Part shown: positions 34,175 to 43,296 of the stretch, piece by piece
Numbering within the stretch: position 1 is the stretch's first letter
How the letters are laid out: each line of letters starts with the position of its first letter
DNA from: Taibaiella sp041660405
GTDB lineage: Bacteria > Bacteroidota > Bacteroidia > Chitinophagales > Chitinophagaceae
Direction: 5' to 3'
DNA: 64,000 nt
Assembly: GCA_041660405.1 (NCBI GenBank)
Contig: JBAZWL010000019.1
Coordinates: 1 to 64,000 of the forward strand
Notes under the pieces: model-generated
Told to the model about the DNA's origin: nothing
Database searches by the model: none
Seen by the model: the letters and a program-made list of their open reading frames with translations, nothing else
Program-made: the position numbers and the translations under genes

Positions 34175-36754
34175 ATGAATTGGCACAGTATAAGCATAAC
34201 CGATATTTTTGCACTGCTACAAACAGGCCGGCAAGGACTAAGTATAAGTGTTGCTGAGGAAAGACTATTGCAAGATGGTACAAATGAGTTACCGGAAGCA
34301 AAACGGAAAAATGCTTTACTAATATTGCTTGCGCAGTTTAAAGATGTAATGATCCTGATCTTATTGGCAGCTGCAATTATTTCGGGTATCATCGGTGACC
34401 TGATGGATACTATAGTAATTCTGGTCATCGTTCTTTTAAATGCATTTATTGGTTTTTTTCAGGAATATCGGGCAGAAAAAGCAATGTTGGCATTAAAACA
34501 AATGTCTGTGATGCAAGCCCGGGTCAAGCGTAGCGGAAGTGTTATGTGGCTTCCGGCGAGCTATCTCGTCATGGGTGATGTTATATTATTGGAAGCCGGT
34601 AATGCCGTTCCTGCCGATGTACGTTTGATAGAATCTAACAATCTTAAAATTAACGAAGCTTCACTTACAGGCGAATCAAATGCAGTAACTAAAGTCGTTG
34701 ATATACTGGGAGAAGAATTGGTGCTGGGAGATAGAAAGAATATAGCATTCAAGGGCACTTTTGTAACCTATGGCCGGGGCATGGGTATAGTGATAGCCAC
34801 AGGTTTAAATACAGAACTCGGACGTATTGCAAAAATGCTGGAAGAAGCGGAAGTCCTTACTCCACTGCAACAACGCATGGCTACTTTTGGAAAAACCCTT
34901 TCTTTATTAGTACTGTTTCTATGCATCTTGTTCTTTTTTGCCGGTTGGATGCGCGGTGAGGATGCTGTCAAGATGATACTTACCAGCATCTCACTTGCCG
35001 TAGCAGCAATTCCAGAAGCCTTGCCAGCTGTTATTTCAATTTCCCTGGCACTGGCAGCCAAAAGAATGATCCGCTACAACAGTTTGATCAGGAAACTTAA
35101 TGCCGTGGAAACACTCGGCTCTATTACCTACATATGCACAGACAAGACGGGTACACTTACTAAAAACAAAATGTATCTCGAAAACCTGTTTGTAAAAGGA
35201 CAATTGTATGATCGAGAAAGTTTGTCCGCGATAAGAAATGACGAAACAGTCAATTTATTATTGCATGCTTTTGCATTGAATAATGATGCTGTTGAAACGG
35301 CAGAAGGTGTGATTAAAGGAGACAGCACAGAGGTTGCTTTAATGGAGGCTGCAATAGATCAGGGTATGAAAAGGGAAGCATGGCCGCGGCTGACGGAAAT
35401 TGCGTTTGATTCTGAAAGAAAGCTCATGACAACTTTCCACAGCCATGGCGGCAAAATTATATCTTTTACTAAAGGGGCGCCTGATATCTTGTTACAGAAA
35501 TGTGTGGGTATTGATGTAGAGGCTTTGCAATTACAACTAAATAATATGGCCGCTAATGGTAACAGAATATTGGGATTCGCTTATCGCCAATGGAACGCGC
35601 TACCATCCTTTATAGATGTTGAAGAACACGAATCCGGCTTACAGTTCTTAGGGCTGGCAGGTCTTTTGGATCCGCCAAGAGAAGAGGTATTTGAAGCCAT
35701 CAATCAATGTAAGGTAGCTGGTATAGTCCCGGTAATGATAACAGGAGATCACCCACTTACCGCCAAATCGATTGCAGAGAGAATTGGCATCGTAAACAAT
35801 GAAAGTGATTTGATCGTTACAGGCCAGGAGTTAGCAGCATTTGACGAGGACACTTACATGGCTAAGGTTGAAAAGATAAAGGTATATGCACGTGTATCAC
35901 CAGAGCAAAAACTGCAGATCGTAAAAATGCTACAGCACAAGGGTCAGTATGTAGCTATGACAGGAGATGGAGTAAATGACGCGCCATCCTTAAAAAGGGC
36001 GAACATTGGAATTGCAATGGGCATTACAGGCACAGATGTATCCAAGGAGGCTGCACACATGATCTTACTGGATGACAATTTTTCAACTATTATCAAGGCA
36101 ATAAGGGAAGGAAGAAGGGTTTATGATAATATCCTTAAGTTTATCAGGTACCTGATGACAACCAACTCCAGTGAGCTCTTGGTTTTGCTATTGGGCCCCA
36201 TGATGGGGTTGCCTATTGCACTACTCCCTATACATATCCTATGGATAAATCTGGTTTCCGATGGCCTGCCTGCCATTTCACTTTCCTTTGAGCGGGAAGA
36301 AAAAAATATTATGAACAGACCACCAAGGCCGCCGCAGGAAAGCATTTTTGCCGATGGAAGAGGCTTGCACATGTTGTGGGTCGGTATACTTATGGCTGGC
36401 ATTGTACTTATTGCTCAAAGTTGGGCAATCAGAAAAGGATTGCATTGGCAAACCATAGTATTCAATATATTAAGCCTTAGCCAGATGGGAAACCTATTGG
36501 CCATACGGTCGGAACATCACTCTTTATTCAGTATAGGCATATTCTCCAATAAGCCATTAATAAGATCCGTTTTGGCAGTGTTCCTGGTACAACTCGCCAT
36601 TACCTATATCCCTATGTTACAACCGGTTTTCAAAACCCAGGCGCTAACATTTAACGAATTCATTTTAGTAACCGTTGCCTCCCTCCTCGTATTTAGCGCT
36701 GTTGAAATTGAAAAACTCATTTTCAGAAAAACCATGCGGAACAACGTATTCTAG
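34175..36754 (+). CDS. P-type cation-transporting ATPase (P2A, Ca2+-ATPase-like), second paralogue
   Basis: 859 residues with all P-type landmarks: LTGESNAV actuator loop, M4 motif IPEALPAVISISLALAAKRM, phosphorylation site ICTDKTGTLTKNK, nucleotide-domain KGAPDILL, and hinge MTGDGVNDAPSLKRANIGIAMG. N-terminal cation-ATPase domain at 1-70. Six C-terminal helices follow (LLGPMMGLPIALLPIHILWI). Fits the bacterial Ca2+/Mn2+ group (PacL-like). It is not a recent copy of the 21039 ATPase: sequence is quite different. Located between the duplicated ATPase promoter and ppsA, and has no counterpart in the other half of the duplication. Confidence 0.9.
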   Translation: MNWHSISITDIFALLQTGRQGLSISVAEERLLQDGTNELPEAKRKNALLILLAQFKDVMILILLAAAIISGIIGDLMDTIVILVIVLLNAFIGFFQEYRAEKAMLALKQMSVMQARVKRSGSVMWLPASYLVMGDVILLEAGNAVPADVRLIESNNLKINEASLTGESNAVTKVVDILGEELVLGDRKNIAFKGTFVTYGRGMGIVIATGLNTELGRIAKMLEEAEVLTPLQQRMATFGKTLSLLVLFLCILFFFAGWMRGEDAVKMILTSISLAVAAIPEALPAVISISLALAAKRMIRYNSLIRKLNAVETLGSITYICTDKTGTLTKNKMYLENLFVKGQLYDRESLSAIRNDETVNLLLHAFALNNDAVETAEGVIKGDSTEVALMEAAIDQGMKREAWPRLTEIAFDSERKLMTTFHSHGGKIISFTKGAPDILLQKCVGIDVEALQLQLNNMAANGNRILGFAYRQWNALPSFIDVEEHESGLQFLGLAGLLDPPREEVFEAINQCKVAGIVPVMITGDHPLTAKSIAERIGIVNNESDLIVTGQELAAFDEDTYMAKVEKIKVYARVSPEQKLQIVKMLQHKGQYVAMTGDGVNDAPSLKRANIGIAMGITGTDVSKEAAHMILLDDNFSTIIKAIREGRRVYDNILKFIRYLMTTNSSELLVLLLGPMMGLPIALLPIHILWINLVSDGLPAISLSFEREEKNIMNRPPRPPQESIFADGRGLHMLWVGILMAGIVLIAQSWAIRKGLHWQTIVFNILSLSQMGNLLAIRSEHHSLFSIGIFSNKPLIRSVLAVFLVQLAITYIPMLQPVFKTQALTFNEFILVTVASLLVFSAVEIEKLIFRKTMRNNVF

Positions 36755-36802
36755 GGGAGCTAATACTGCTTTGAGTTTAAGAACTGTTATACACAAGCCT
36801 TT

Positions 36803-36867
36803 TGACATGAATCACATTATATCATGACTGGCATCATAGGATAGAGTATCAAATCACCACAATTTTG
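36803..36867 (+). promoter_or_regulatory. Regulon promoter of ppsA
   Basis: Distal TGACATGAATCA (36803-36814), proximal TGACTGGCATCA (36825-36836), -7 CAATTTTG (36860-36867). The predicted transcript starts ~6 nt before the ATG at 36878, leaving almost no leader. Confidence 0.75.
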
Positions 36868-36877
36868 CTTAAAAAAG

Positions 36878-39262
36878 ATGAACTATATTCAATCCTTCTC
36901 CGAAACCGACATGAATGATATAGCCATCGTTGGCGGCAAAAACGCTTCCCTTGGTGAACTCTATAGCAAGCTTTCAAAATCCGGAATCAGGGTACCAGAT
37001 GGCTTTGCGACAACAGCTGATGCATTCCATCTTTTTATCAACGAAAATCAACTGTCCTATGCGTTGAAACAAATACTTTCGACACTTGACACAACAACTT
37101 ATGTGAACCTTGCCGAAGTGGGTAAAGCTTGTCGTGGCTTAGTCCTCAGTGCAAAACTGCCAGAGCAACTACAACAGGAATTGCTCGCAGCTTATGGGAC
37201 CATGAATGATGGCACAGCTGCAGTTGCAGTACGAAGTAGTGCTACTGCAGAAGACCTGCCCTCAGCAAGTTTCGCCGGGCAACATGAATCCTTTCTGAAT
37301 GTAATCGGAGCACAAGCTTTGCTGAAAGCAGTCCAGGCATGTTTCGCCTCCTTGTATACAGACCGTGTGATCAAGTACCGTAACGAGAACGGATTTCCAC
37401 ATGATAAGGTCGCTTTATCAGTGGGCGTACAAAAGATGGTAAGGGCAGACAAAGGCTGCTCAGGTGTATGCTTCACACTGGAGCCTGAAACAGGTTTCAG
37501 AGATGTTGTGCATATTGCCGGAGTATGGGGACTTGGCGAAAACATTGTGCAAGGCACTGTAACGCCTGATGAATTTCTTGTGTTCAAACCAACATTACAA
37601 CAGAACAAGAATGCCATCATTCAGAAAACCCTGGGTAGCAAGGAAAAATGTATGCGGTATGCAGATGGGTCCGGACATACAGGCGTAATGAATACCAATA
37701 CACCAGAAGCCCTGAAGACAACTTTTGTGCTACAGGATAAAGAGATATTGCAACTGGCACGATGGGCTATGGAGATCGAAGCACACTACGGCAAACCCAT
37801 GGATATTGAATGGGCGAAGGATGGAATCACACAGGAATTGTTCATATTACAGGCAAGGCCTGAAACTGTCCATAGCAAAGAGAATCAGCCTGTGGTTACC
37901 TGGTATAAACTGTCCGGAAAGTATTCCCCTTTTGTATGTGGCATTGCCGTGGGCAGCAAGATCGTTTCAGGCATAGCACGTATACTGACTAGTCCTGAAG
38001 ACGCGGAACGGTTAAAACCTGGAGATATACTTGTTACAGAAACTACCAGTCCTGACTGGAATCCATACCTGAAAAGAGCAGGCGGAATTATTACCGATAA
38101 AGGAGGGCGTACCAGCCATGCCTCTATCATAGCGAGGGAGATGGGCACCCCTGCAATTGTTGGCTGCGGTGATGCCACACAAAAAATTCAGGATGGCATG
38201 TTGGTGACAATTAGTTGTGCAGAAGGTAAAGAAGGACATATCTATGAAGGTCAAGCAGAATGGACAGAGGAACAGATCGACTTCACCAGGATATTAATGC
38301 CTCAAAGAACCGACCCCATGCTCATTCTTGCTGATCCTGAACAGGCATTCCGTAACTCATTTTATCCCAACAAGGGCGTGGGTCTATTGCGCATGGAGTT
38401 TATCATTAGTAACTCTATCCGCATACATCCGATGGCCCTGGTAAAATTTAATGAACTGAAAGACACTGCAGTAAAAGAACAAATTATGTCATTGACCAAA
38501 GGCTATATAGACAAGCAGCAATACTTTATTGACAAGCTTGCGCAGGCCGTTGGCACAGTAGCTGCTGCCTTTTACCCTAAAGATGTAATTGTCAGGATGA
38601 GCGACTTCAAAACAAATGAATATGCTGACCTGATAGGCGGAAAGGCTTTCGAACCGGATGAAGAAAACCCGATGCTGGGCTTCAGAGGTGCTTCGCGTTA
38701 TTATCACCCATTGTACAAAGACGCATTCAGGCTGGAATGCCTGGCCATGAAAAAGATCAGGGAAGAGATGGGGTTGACCAATGTTAAACTCATGATTCCA
38801 TTTTGCAGAACTGTTGATGAGGGACAAAAGGTCATAGACATCATGCGGCAAAACGGATTGTCGCAACACGTAAATGGATTGGAAATTTATATGATGGCCG
38901 AGATTCCTTCTAACGTATTACTTGCTGAAGAATTCTCAAAAATCTTTGATGGTTTTTCAATAGGTTCGAACGATCTGACCCAACTCACACTTGGTATCGA
39001 CAGGGATTCCTCCCTTATTGCACCATTGTTTTCTGAACGGAATCCGGCCGCCATGAAGATGATCTCTACCATGATTAAAGAGGCTAAAACATTTGGAAAA
39101 AAAGTAGGCCTATGCGGGCAGGCACCCAGTGATGATCCGGAGTTCGCAGCTTTCCTGATTGCCAAAGGCATCAATAGCATCTCTTATAATCCAGACGCGC
39201 TACTGAAAGGTATAAAGAATATGGTTGAGGCAGAAGAAAAATTAATAGCGACAATATCGTGA
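36878..39262 (+). CDS. ppsA: Phosphoenolpyruvate synthase
   Basis: 794 residues, standard length. N-terminal ATP-grasp-like PPDK domain (GGKNASLGELYSKLSKSGIR; VRSSATAEDLPSASFAGQHE; GLGENIVQGTVTPDEF). The central swivelling domain has the phosphorylated His in TDKGGRTSHASIIAREMGTP. The C-terminal PEP/pyruvate barrel has FSIGSNDLTQLTLGIDRD and KVGLCGQAPSD with the catalytic Cys. It converts pyruvate plus ATP and water to PEP, AMP and phosphate, the entry to gluconeogenesis. PEP synthase is also found in hypoxia or dormancy gene sets of other bacteria. A gutted duplicate lies at 23957-24113. Confidence 0.95.
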   Translation: MNYIQSFSETDMNDIAIVGGKNASLGELYSKLSKSGIRVPDGFATTADAFHLFINENQLSYALKQILSTLDTTTYVNLAEVGKACRGLVLSAKLPEQLQQELLAAYGTMNDGTAAVAVRSSATAEDLPSASFAGQHESFLNVIGAQALLKAVQACFASLYTDRVIKYRNENGFPHDKVALSVGVQKMVRADKGCSGVCFTLEPETGFRDVVHIAGVWGLGENIVQGTVTPDEFLVFKPTLQQNKNAIIQKTLGSKEKCMRYADGSGHTGVMNTNTPEALKTTFVLQDKEILQLARWAMEIEAHYGKPMDIEWAKDGITQELFILQARPETVHSKENQPVVTWYKLSGKYSPFVCGIAVGSKIVSGIARILTSPEDAERLKPGDILVTETTSPDWNPYLKRAGGIITDKGGRTSHASIIAREMGTPAIVGCGDATQKIQDGMLVTISCAEGKEGHIYEGQAEWTEEQIDFTRILMPQRTDPMLILADPEQAFRNSFYPNKGVGLLRMEFIISNSIRIHPMALVKFNELKDTAVKEQIMSLTKGYIDKQQYFIDKLAQAVGTVAAAFYPKDVIVRMSDFKTNEYADLIGGKAFEPDEENPMLGFRGASRYYHPLYKDAFRLECLAMKKIREEMGLTNVKLMIPFCRTVDEGQKVIDIMRQNGLSQHVNGLEIYMMAEIPSNVLLAEEFSKIFDGFSIGSNDLTQLTLGIDRDSSLIAPLFSERNPAAMKMISTMIKEAKTFGKKVGLCGQAPSDDPEFAAFLIAKGINSISYNPDALLKGIKNMVEAEEKLIATIS

Positions 39263-39288
39263 AGTGACATTCCATATATAAATAACAA

Positions 39289-39353
39289 TGATCATAATCA
39301 TGTTTTTCCATGACTGATATTATTAGTCATCGTGGCCGCCTTGATTATTTTTG
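39289..39353 (+). promoter_or_regulatory. Regulon promoter of the coiled-coil gene
   Basis: Distal TGATCATAATCA (39289-39300) perfect, proximal TGACTGATATTA (39311-39322), -7 TATTTTTG (39346-39353) full match. The predicted transcript starts near 39358, so translation must begin at ATG 39367. Confidence 0.75.
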
Positions 39354-39366
39354 AATATTGACGAAC

Positions 39367-39744
39367 ATGCATAAAGAGATAAAGCTTGCAAGAGCACATT
39401 GTATAAAAGAATGCAGGAAATGGCAAACAGTTTTAAATGAATTGCGAACACGAAATGTTCAGCTCAAGGAGCAACTTTCGCAGGCTATCAAAGGCGATGT
39501 AAGTCTTTCATTTGTAGAACAGGCAGAAATTTTCCAGCAAAAATTTGTCGAAAAAGACCAAATTTTAGAACTATTGCGCCACGATGTAAGGGCAATGTTG
39601 GATAAGCTGTTGGAACATGGAATCACGGGTACGGTAGAACGACAATATTCTCTGTTAAAAAAGGATATAGCGAAACTAATGGACGAATTTTACCAAATGG
39701 AAATGTCCTTTTCTGAATTTGTAGCTTCGAATAAAAACAAGTAA
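39367..39744 (+). CDS. Coiled-coil protein of unknown function
   Basis: 125 residues, no signal peptide, almost wholly helical. Two long amphipathic stretches (ELRTRNVQLKEQLSQAIKGD; QQKFVEKDQILELLRHDVRA) are followed by LLKKDIAKLMDEFYQMEMSF. No known domain. A TTG at 39358 opens the same frame but coincides with the predicted transcription start. Located between ppsA and the response regulator. A frameshifted, near-identical duplicate lies at 24220. Its tight link with a regulon promoter in both copies suggests a stress role, perhaps binding a partner through the coiled coil. Confidence 0.75.
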   Translation: MHKEIKLARAHCIKECRKWQTVLNELRTRNVQLKEQLSQAIKGDVSLSFVEQAEIFQQKFVEKDQILELLRHDVRAMLDKLLEHGITGTVERQYSLLKKDIAKLMDEFYQMEMSFSEFVASNKNK

Positions 39745-39780
39745 CATAAAAAGCTAAGCCTGCACTTATAAACACCTGTT

Positions 39781-39806
39781 AATGCCGCATAAATAAATGC
39801 GGCATT
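39781..39806. terminator. Bidirectional terminator between coiled-coil gene and response regulator
   Basis: AATGCCGCAT (39781-39790) and ATGCGGCATT (39797-39806) form a 10-bp stem with a 6-nt loop between convergent genes. Confidence 0.75.
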
Positions 39807-39828
39807 TCAGCATAGCAAACGCAACTCC

Positions 39829-40887
39829 TCAATTATACATCCTTTCCAGCTTAGTATAATTCAGTATTTTAATCTTACTGCCTTCCAAAACAATCAGTTT
39901 CTCATCCTTAAGTTCGCTGAGCATCCGAATGAGCGATTCCTTGGCGACTCCGGCGATAGCAGCCAGATTTTCTCTGGACAAGTCTATGTGAAAAGACTCG
40001 TCATTTTTTTGATTGTATTTTCTATGTAAGATTACTAAGGTATCGGCTACCTTTTTCCGCAGCGAGTTATAGGCTATGGCCAGCAACTTTTCTTCGTTAT
40101 CGTCTATATTACGCGCCAATATGCCAATGAATTTTTTCATTACAGAAGGGTTACTGCCGATCAGCTCGTCGAACTCGGAACGGGGAATAATGGCTAGTTC
40201 AGTATCTTCCAGTGCTTCCGCTGTTTCACGATAGGTTTTGCCTTCCATCAATGGAAGATAACCCAGGAAATCACCTTCATTGTACAAACCGGTTATCAAT
40301 TCCTTGCCATCATCGTTTCGTCTATACGCTTTCACCTTTCCTTTTACAATATAGAAAAGGCGTGAAGGATGGTTTCCTTCAGAATAGATTACCTGTTTCT
40401 TTTTATATCGGTTGGTGCTGCGGCCTTCCTTAAGTTCTTCCAGGTAGTCTTTCCCTGCAGATATACCGATAAGTTCATTCATACCTTGCAGGTTATCAGG
40501 GAAAGACTTTTTCAGCAGTTCTGTTTTCCTCAGGCGTACCTCAATAGCATTGAGCAACTCTGTGCCATCAAAGGGTTTGGTAATATAATCATCAGCCCCC
40601 ATTTCCATACCCTTCCTTATTTCATTCCGTTCTGACTTTGCCGTTAAAAAAATAAATGGAACGTGCTGCAGTTCGGTATTTTTCTGGATCATGTGCAGTA
40701 CCCCGTATCCATCAAGCACAGGCATCATAATATCACAGAGGATCAGATCAGGCTTTTCCTTAATAGCTAATGCCACCCCCTCTTTACCATTCTCTGAAGT
40801 ATGCACTTCATAACCGGCGAGGTCAAGGATCTCAGCCATATTTTCTCTTATTTCAGCGTTGTCTTCAATTAGCAGGATCTTCTTCAT
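39829..40887 (-). CDS. Response regulator: receiver domain fused to a Crp-type cNMP-like domain and HTH
   Basis: 352 residues. Receiver domain 1-120 with phospho-acceptor Asp52 (LILCDIMMPVLDGYG), and TAK and KPF switch residues. Residues about 150-260 form a Crp-like sensor fold (YKKKQVIYSEGNHPSRLFYI; EGDFLGYLPLM). Then a dimerisation helix and an HTH with recognition helix GVAKESLIRMLSELK. The K-E-x-x-x-R pattern suits TGA half-sites. Phosphorylation by the kinase directly upstream is expected to switch DNA binding. It starts 28 nt after the kinase stop. Prime candidate for the master regulator of the TGAY-N4-RTCA regulon (inference). Confidence 0.85.
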   Translation of the reverse strand: MKKILLIEDNAEIRENMAEILDLAGYEVHTSENGKEGVALAIKEKPDLILCDIMMPVLDGYGVLHMIQKNTELQHVPFIFLTAKSERNEIRKGMEMGADDYITKPFDGTELLNAIEVRLRKTELLKKSFPDNLQGMNELIGISAGKDYLEELKEGRSTNRYKKKQVIYSEGNHPSRLFYIVKGKVKAYRRNDDGKELITGLYNEGDFLGYLPLMEGKTYRETAEALEDTELAIIPRSEFDELIGSNPSVMKKFIGILARNIDDNEEKLLAIAYNSLRKKVADTLVILHRKYNQKNDESFHIDLSRENLAAIAGVAKESLIRMLSELKDEKLIVLEGSKIKILNYTKLERMYN

Positions 40888-40892
40888 AAAAA

Positions 40893-40930
40893 TTATTTAG
40901 TTCAGGTCATGTTATTTAGTTCAGGTCATG
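40893..40930. repeat. Perfect 19-bp tandem duplication spanning a stop codon
   Basis: TTATTTAGTTCAGGTCATG occurs at 40893-40911 and 40912-40930. The right copy contains the last codons and TAA stop of the histidine kinase. It resembles the case at 14820-14861. Confidence 0.9.
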
Positions 40931-42511
40931 GAGGGAAAAGTGTATTTCAAAAGTAGTGCCCCCGCCCAGTTCGCTTTTGCAGGTAATAGTCCCGTTCATC
41001 AATTCTACATACTTTTGTACAATATGCAGTCCCAGGCCGGTGCCTTGAATATTGGTAACATTAGCACCACGAAAAAAACGTTCAAAAAGATGCTGCTGGT
41101 CTTCGTTCGAGATACCCATTCCATTATCCGAAACAGAAAGTATTAAGCTATCATCTAATCGTTTGCTTCGCAGACCAATAATTCCATTTTCAGGAGAAAA
41201 CTTTATGGCATTGGAAAGGAGGTTCATGACAATATGCTTCAACAACGATGGATCAAGATTTACGAAGACATCACCTTCATGTTCATACCGGATGCTTTGT
41301 CCATTTTTTAGAAGGCCATTAAGCTCAGCATTGATCTGCTGCAGATGCTGTGGTATGTCAAATGTAATGTACCGTGTCTGCATCTTCCCTTCTTCGATTT
41401 TCCCCACTGAAAGAAAATCATTGAGTATATCTGTAAGCAAATTGACGGACGAAACAATCCGACGTACATGTCTTTCCCTTTTTGGATGGTCTTCCTTTTC
41501 CTCGTATTTTGATAGCAGGTAAGCAGATGAAAGTACGGTGCTGAGTGGAGTGCGAAATTCATGTGATGCCATGGAGACGAACCTGGATTTAAGCTCACCA
41601 AGCTCCTTTTCTTTTTCAAGTGCTAAACGCAGGTCGGTTTCCGCCTTTTTCCTTTCTGATATGTCCATGGCAATACCAAGGTACCCTTCGATATCGCCAT
41701 GAGCGTTGCGCATCGCTGTAAAAGTTTGCGATGAAGGAAAATTACTTCCGTCTTTCCGGATATATGTAAGCTCATGTTCGTTCGGTAGGCCGGTATCTGC
41801 CCGCTCAATCAACTCCGGTAATTTTACATCTTCATCCTTCAAAAAAGCAACAGGGGTTTCTTTATCGATAATATCAGATGCTTGATAACCCAAATTACGT
41901 TCGGCGGAAGGATTAAACATTTTAATGACTCCGTCCTTGTCCGTCACATAAATAATAGCTTCCGCATGGTCCCAGATATTATATAGGAATGTATTGACAC
42001 GATTTAATTCAGCATCTTTCGCTTCGGTCTGCGCAATCAACGCGGCTAATTGTTTCACAGTGCTGGTCAGCGTTTCTGTCCGCTCCTCAATTGTTTGTTC
42101 CAGTTCTTCATTAAGATGTTGCAGCGCAAGTTCAGCTTCTTTGCGTTTGGAGATGTCACTTAAAAAAGCAATAACATATTTGCCTTGCTCTAATTCATAA
42201 TTGCCCAGGCTTACCTCCACGGGAAATTCGCTACCATCCTTTCGCGCAGCAAATAAATCCATGCCTAACCCCATGGGCCTGCTTTTGGGACGTTCATTGT
42301 ACTGATCCACATGCTTTACATGTCGCTGATGAAACCGAGACGGGATTAACTTTTCAATACGCTGTCCGAGCAACTCGCTTTCATCATATCCAAACTGTTT
42401 CAAAAGAAAAGGATTAACGAGCTCTATTATTCCCCTGTCATTGGCAACCATAATGCCCATGGAAGCATTGAGAAATAATGCATCGAAGCTTACGCCGGTG
42501 CCAGTGTTCAT
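40916..42511 (-). CDS. PAS-PAS sensor histidine kinase
   Basis: 531 residues, no membrane segments, so cytoplasmic. PAS 1 about 8-120 (FDALFLNASMGIMVANDRGI), a helical linker 120-170, PAS 2 about 170-290 (IYVTDKDGVIKMFNPSAERN). HisKA has the phospho-His317 in FVSMASHEFRTPLS, and the ATPase domain has N box LLSNAIKFSPENG and G boxes SVSDNGMGIS and QGTGLGLHIVQKYV. The PAS domains could bind haem, flavin or another redox ligand; no diagnostic residue can be claimed. Partner is the receiver-Crp regulator encoded just downstream. The first 85 residues are duplicated in the PAS-Crp chimera at 24688. Confidence 0.88.
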   Translation of the reverse strand: MNTGTGVSFDALFLNASMGIMVANDRGIIELVNPFLLKQFGYDESELLGQRIEKLIPSRFHQRHVKHVDQYNERPKSRPMGLGMDLFAARKDGSEFPVEVSLGNYELEQGKYVIAFLSDISKRKEAELALQHLNEELEQTIEERTETLTSTVKQLAALIAQTEAKDAELNRVNTFLYNIWDHAEAIIYVTDKDGVIKMFNPSAERNLGYQASDIIDKETPVAFLKDEDVKLPELIERADTGLPNEHELTYIRKDGSNFPSSQTFTAMRNAHGDIEGYLGIAMDISERKKAETDLRLALEKEKELGELKSRFVSMASHEFRTPLSTVLSSAYLLSKYEEKEDHPKRERHVRRIVSSVNLLTDILNDFLSVGKIEEGKMQTRYITFDIPQHLQQINAELNGLLKNGQSIRYEHEGDVFVNLDPSLLKHIVMNLLSNAIKFSPENGIIGLRSKRLDDSLILSVSDNGMGISNEDQQHLFERFFRGANVTNIQGTGLGLHIVQKYVELMNGTITCKSELGGGTTFEIHFSLHDLN

Positions 42512-42658
42512 GAGAGCGTCTTTTTGGGAGTTACGAGTTTACAAATATACAGATTTTATACTACCTTATCTATCATCCAAAACATAAATAAATACCCGAA
42601 ACATCTTTAGGTATAGCAATTTTATCTTATCACAAACAAGAAGGTCACTCCACAGCTG

Positions 42659-42724
42659 ATATCACGATCATATAATTAACTGACGACAGTCATTGTACCG
42701 AGGTATCCCTCTCACCTACTTTTG
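42659..42724 (+). promoter_or_regulatory. Regulon promoter of hsp20
   Basis: Proximal TGACGACAGTCA (42681-42692) is a perfect palindromic pair. A distal half ATCA ends at 42670. The -7 TACTTTTG (42717-42724) is a full match, here 30.5 rather than 29.5 bp from the box centre. Confidence 0.7.
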
Positions 42725-42804
42725 TTCAACTTAAGCGTTGTGATCTTATTCATTTTGATACGACACAAATTTATTCATTCATTTAAAAAACAAAGGAGGA
42801 CACT

Positions 42805-43245
42805 ATGTCTAAACATTCATTGATCAATTTGAAAGAAATTTTCCCGCAATCTATTGACGATTTCTTTACTCCCTGGAATGACTGGTTCAGGAAAAACAAT
42901 CCATTCAATCATTCATCTGTTCCTGCTATGAACATAACAGATGAAAATGATCATTACAAAGTAACCGTGGCTGCTCCCGGACTACAAAAAAAGGACTTCG
43001 ACATTGATCTGGACAACAACATCCTTACGATTAGTGCATCTTCGGAAAAAGAGCATGAAGAGGAGAAGAAAAAATATAGTCGCAGGGAATACAGCTATTC
43101 CAGTTTTTCCAGATCCTTTTCCTTACCTTCTGATGTTAAAGAAGACGCTATAGATGCCCAATATGAAAATGGCATCCTGACGTTGAATTTGCCTAAAAAC
43201 GAACAGGCTCAACGTCAAGCTGAAAAGAAAATTGAAGTAAAATAA
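42805..43245 (+). CDS. Hsp20/alpha-crystallin small heat-shock protein
   Basis: 146 residues, normal size. The alpha-crystallin domain covers about 35-135: YKVTVAAPGLQKKDFDIDLD, then FSRSFSLPSDVKEDAIDAQY, and ENGILTLNLPK, the A-x-x-x-x-G-v-L-t-l-x-x-P signature. It holds unfolding proteins in an ATP-independent way. A strong Shine-Dalgarno AAAGGAGG (42792-42799) sits five bases before the ATG, unusual in Bacteroidota, where such sites are typically weak. A BON-domain gene follows 51 nt after. Confidence 0.93.
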   Translation: MSKHSLINLKEIFPQSIDDFFTPWNDWFRKNNPFNHSSVPAMNITDENDHYKVTVAAPGLQKKDFDIDLDNNILTISASSEKEHEEEKKKYSRREYSYSSFSRSFSLPSDVKEDAIDAQYENGILTLNLPKNEQAQRQAEKKIEVK

Positions 43246-43296
43246 TTGCCCTCGATTAAACTAAACCATTATTTAACCCAAATCAATATTTATCTT

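Noticed and set aside
39358..39366. TTG start of the coiled-coil gene
   Set aside because: Coincides with the predicted first base of the transcript; ATG 39367 follows.
41052..41522. 156-codon plus-strand frame
   Set aside because: Antisense to the histidine kinase, Ser/Arg-rich shadow.
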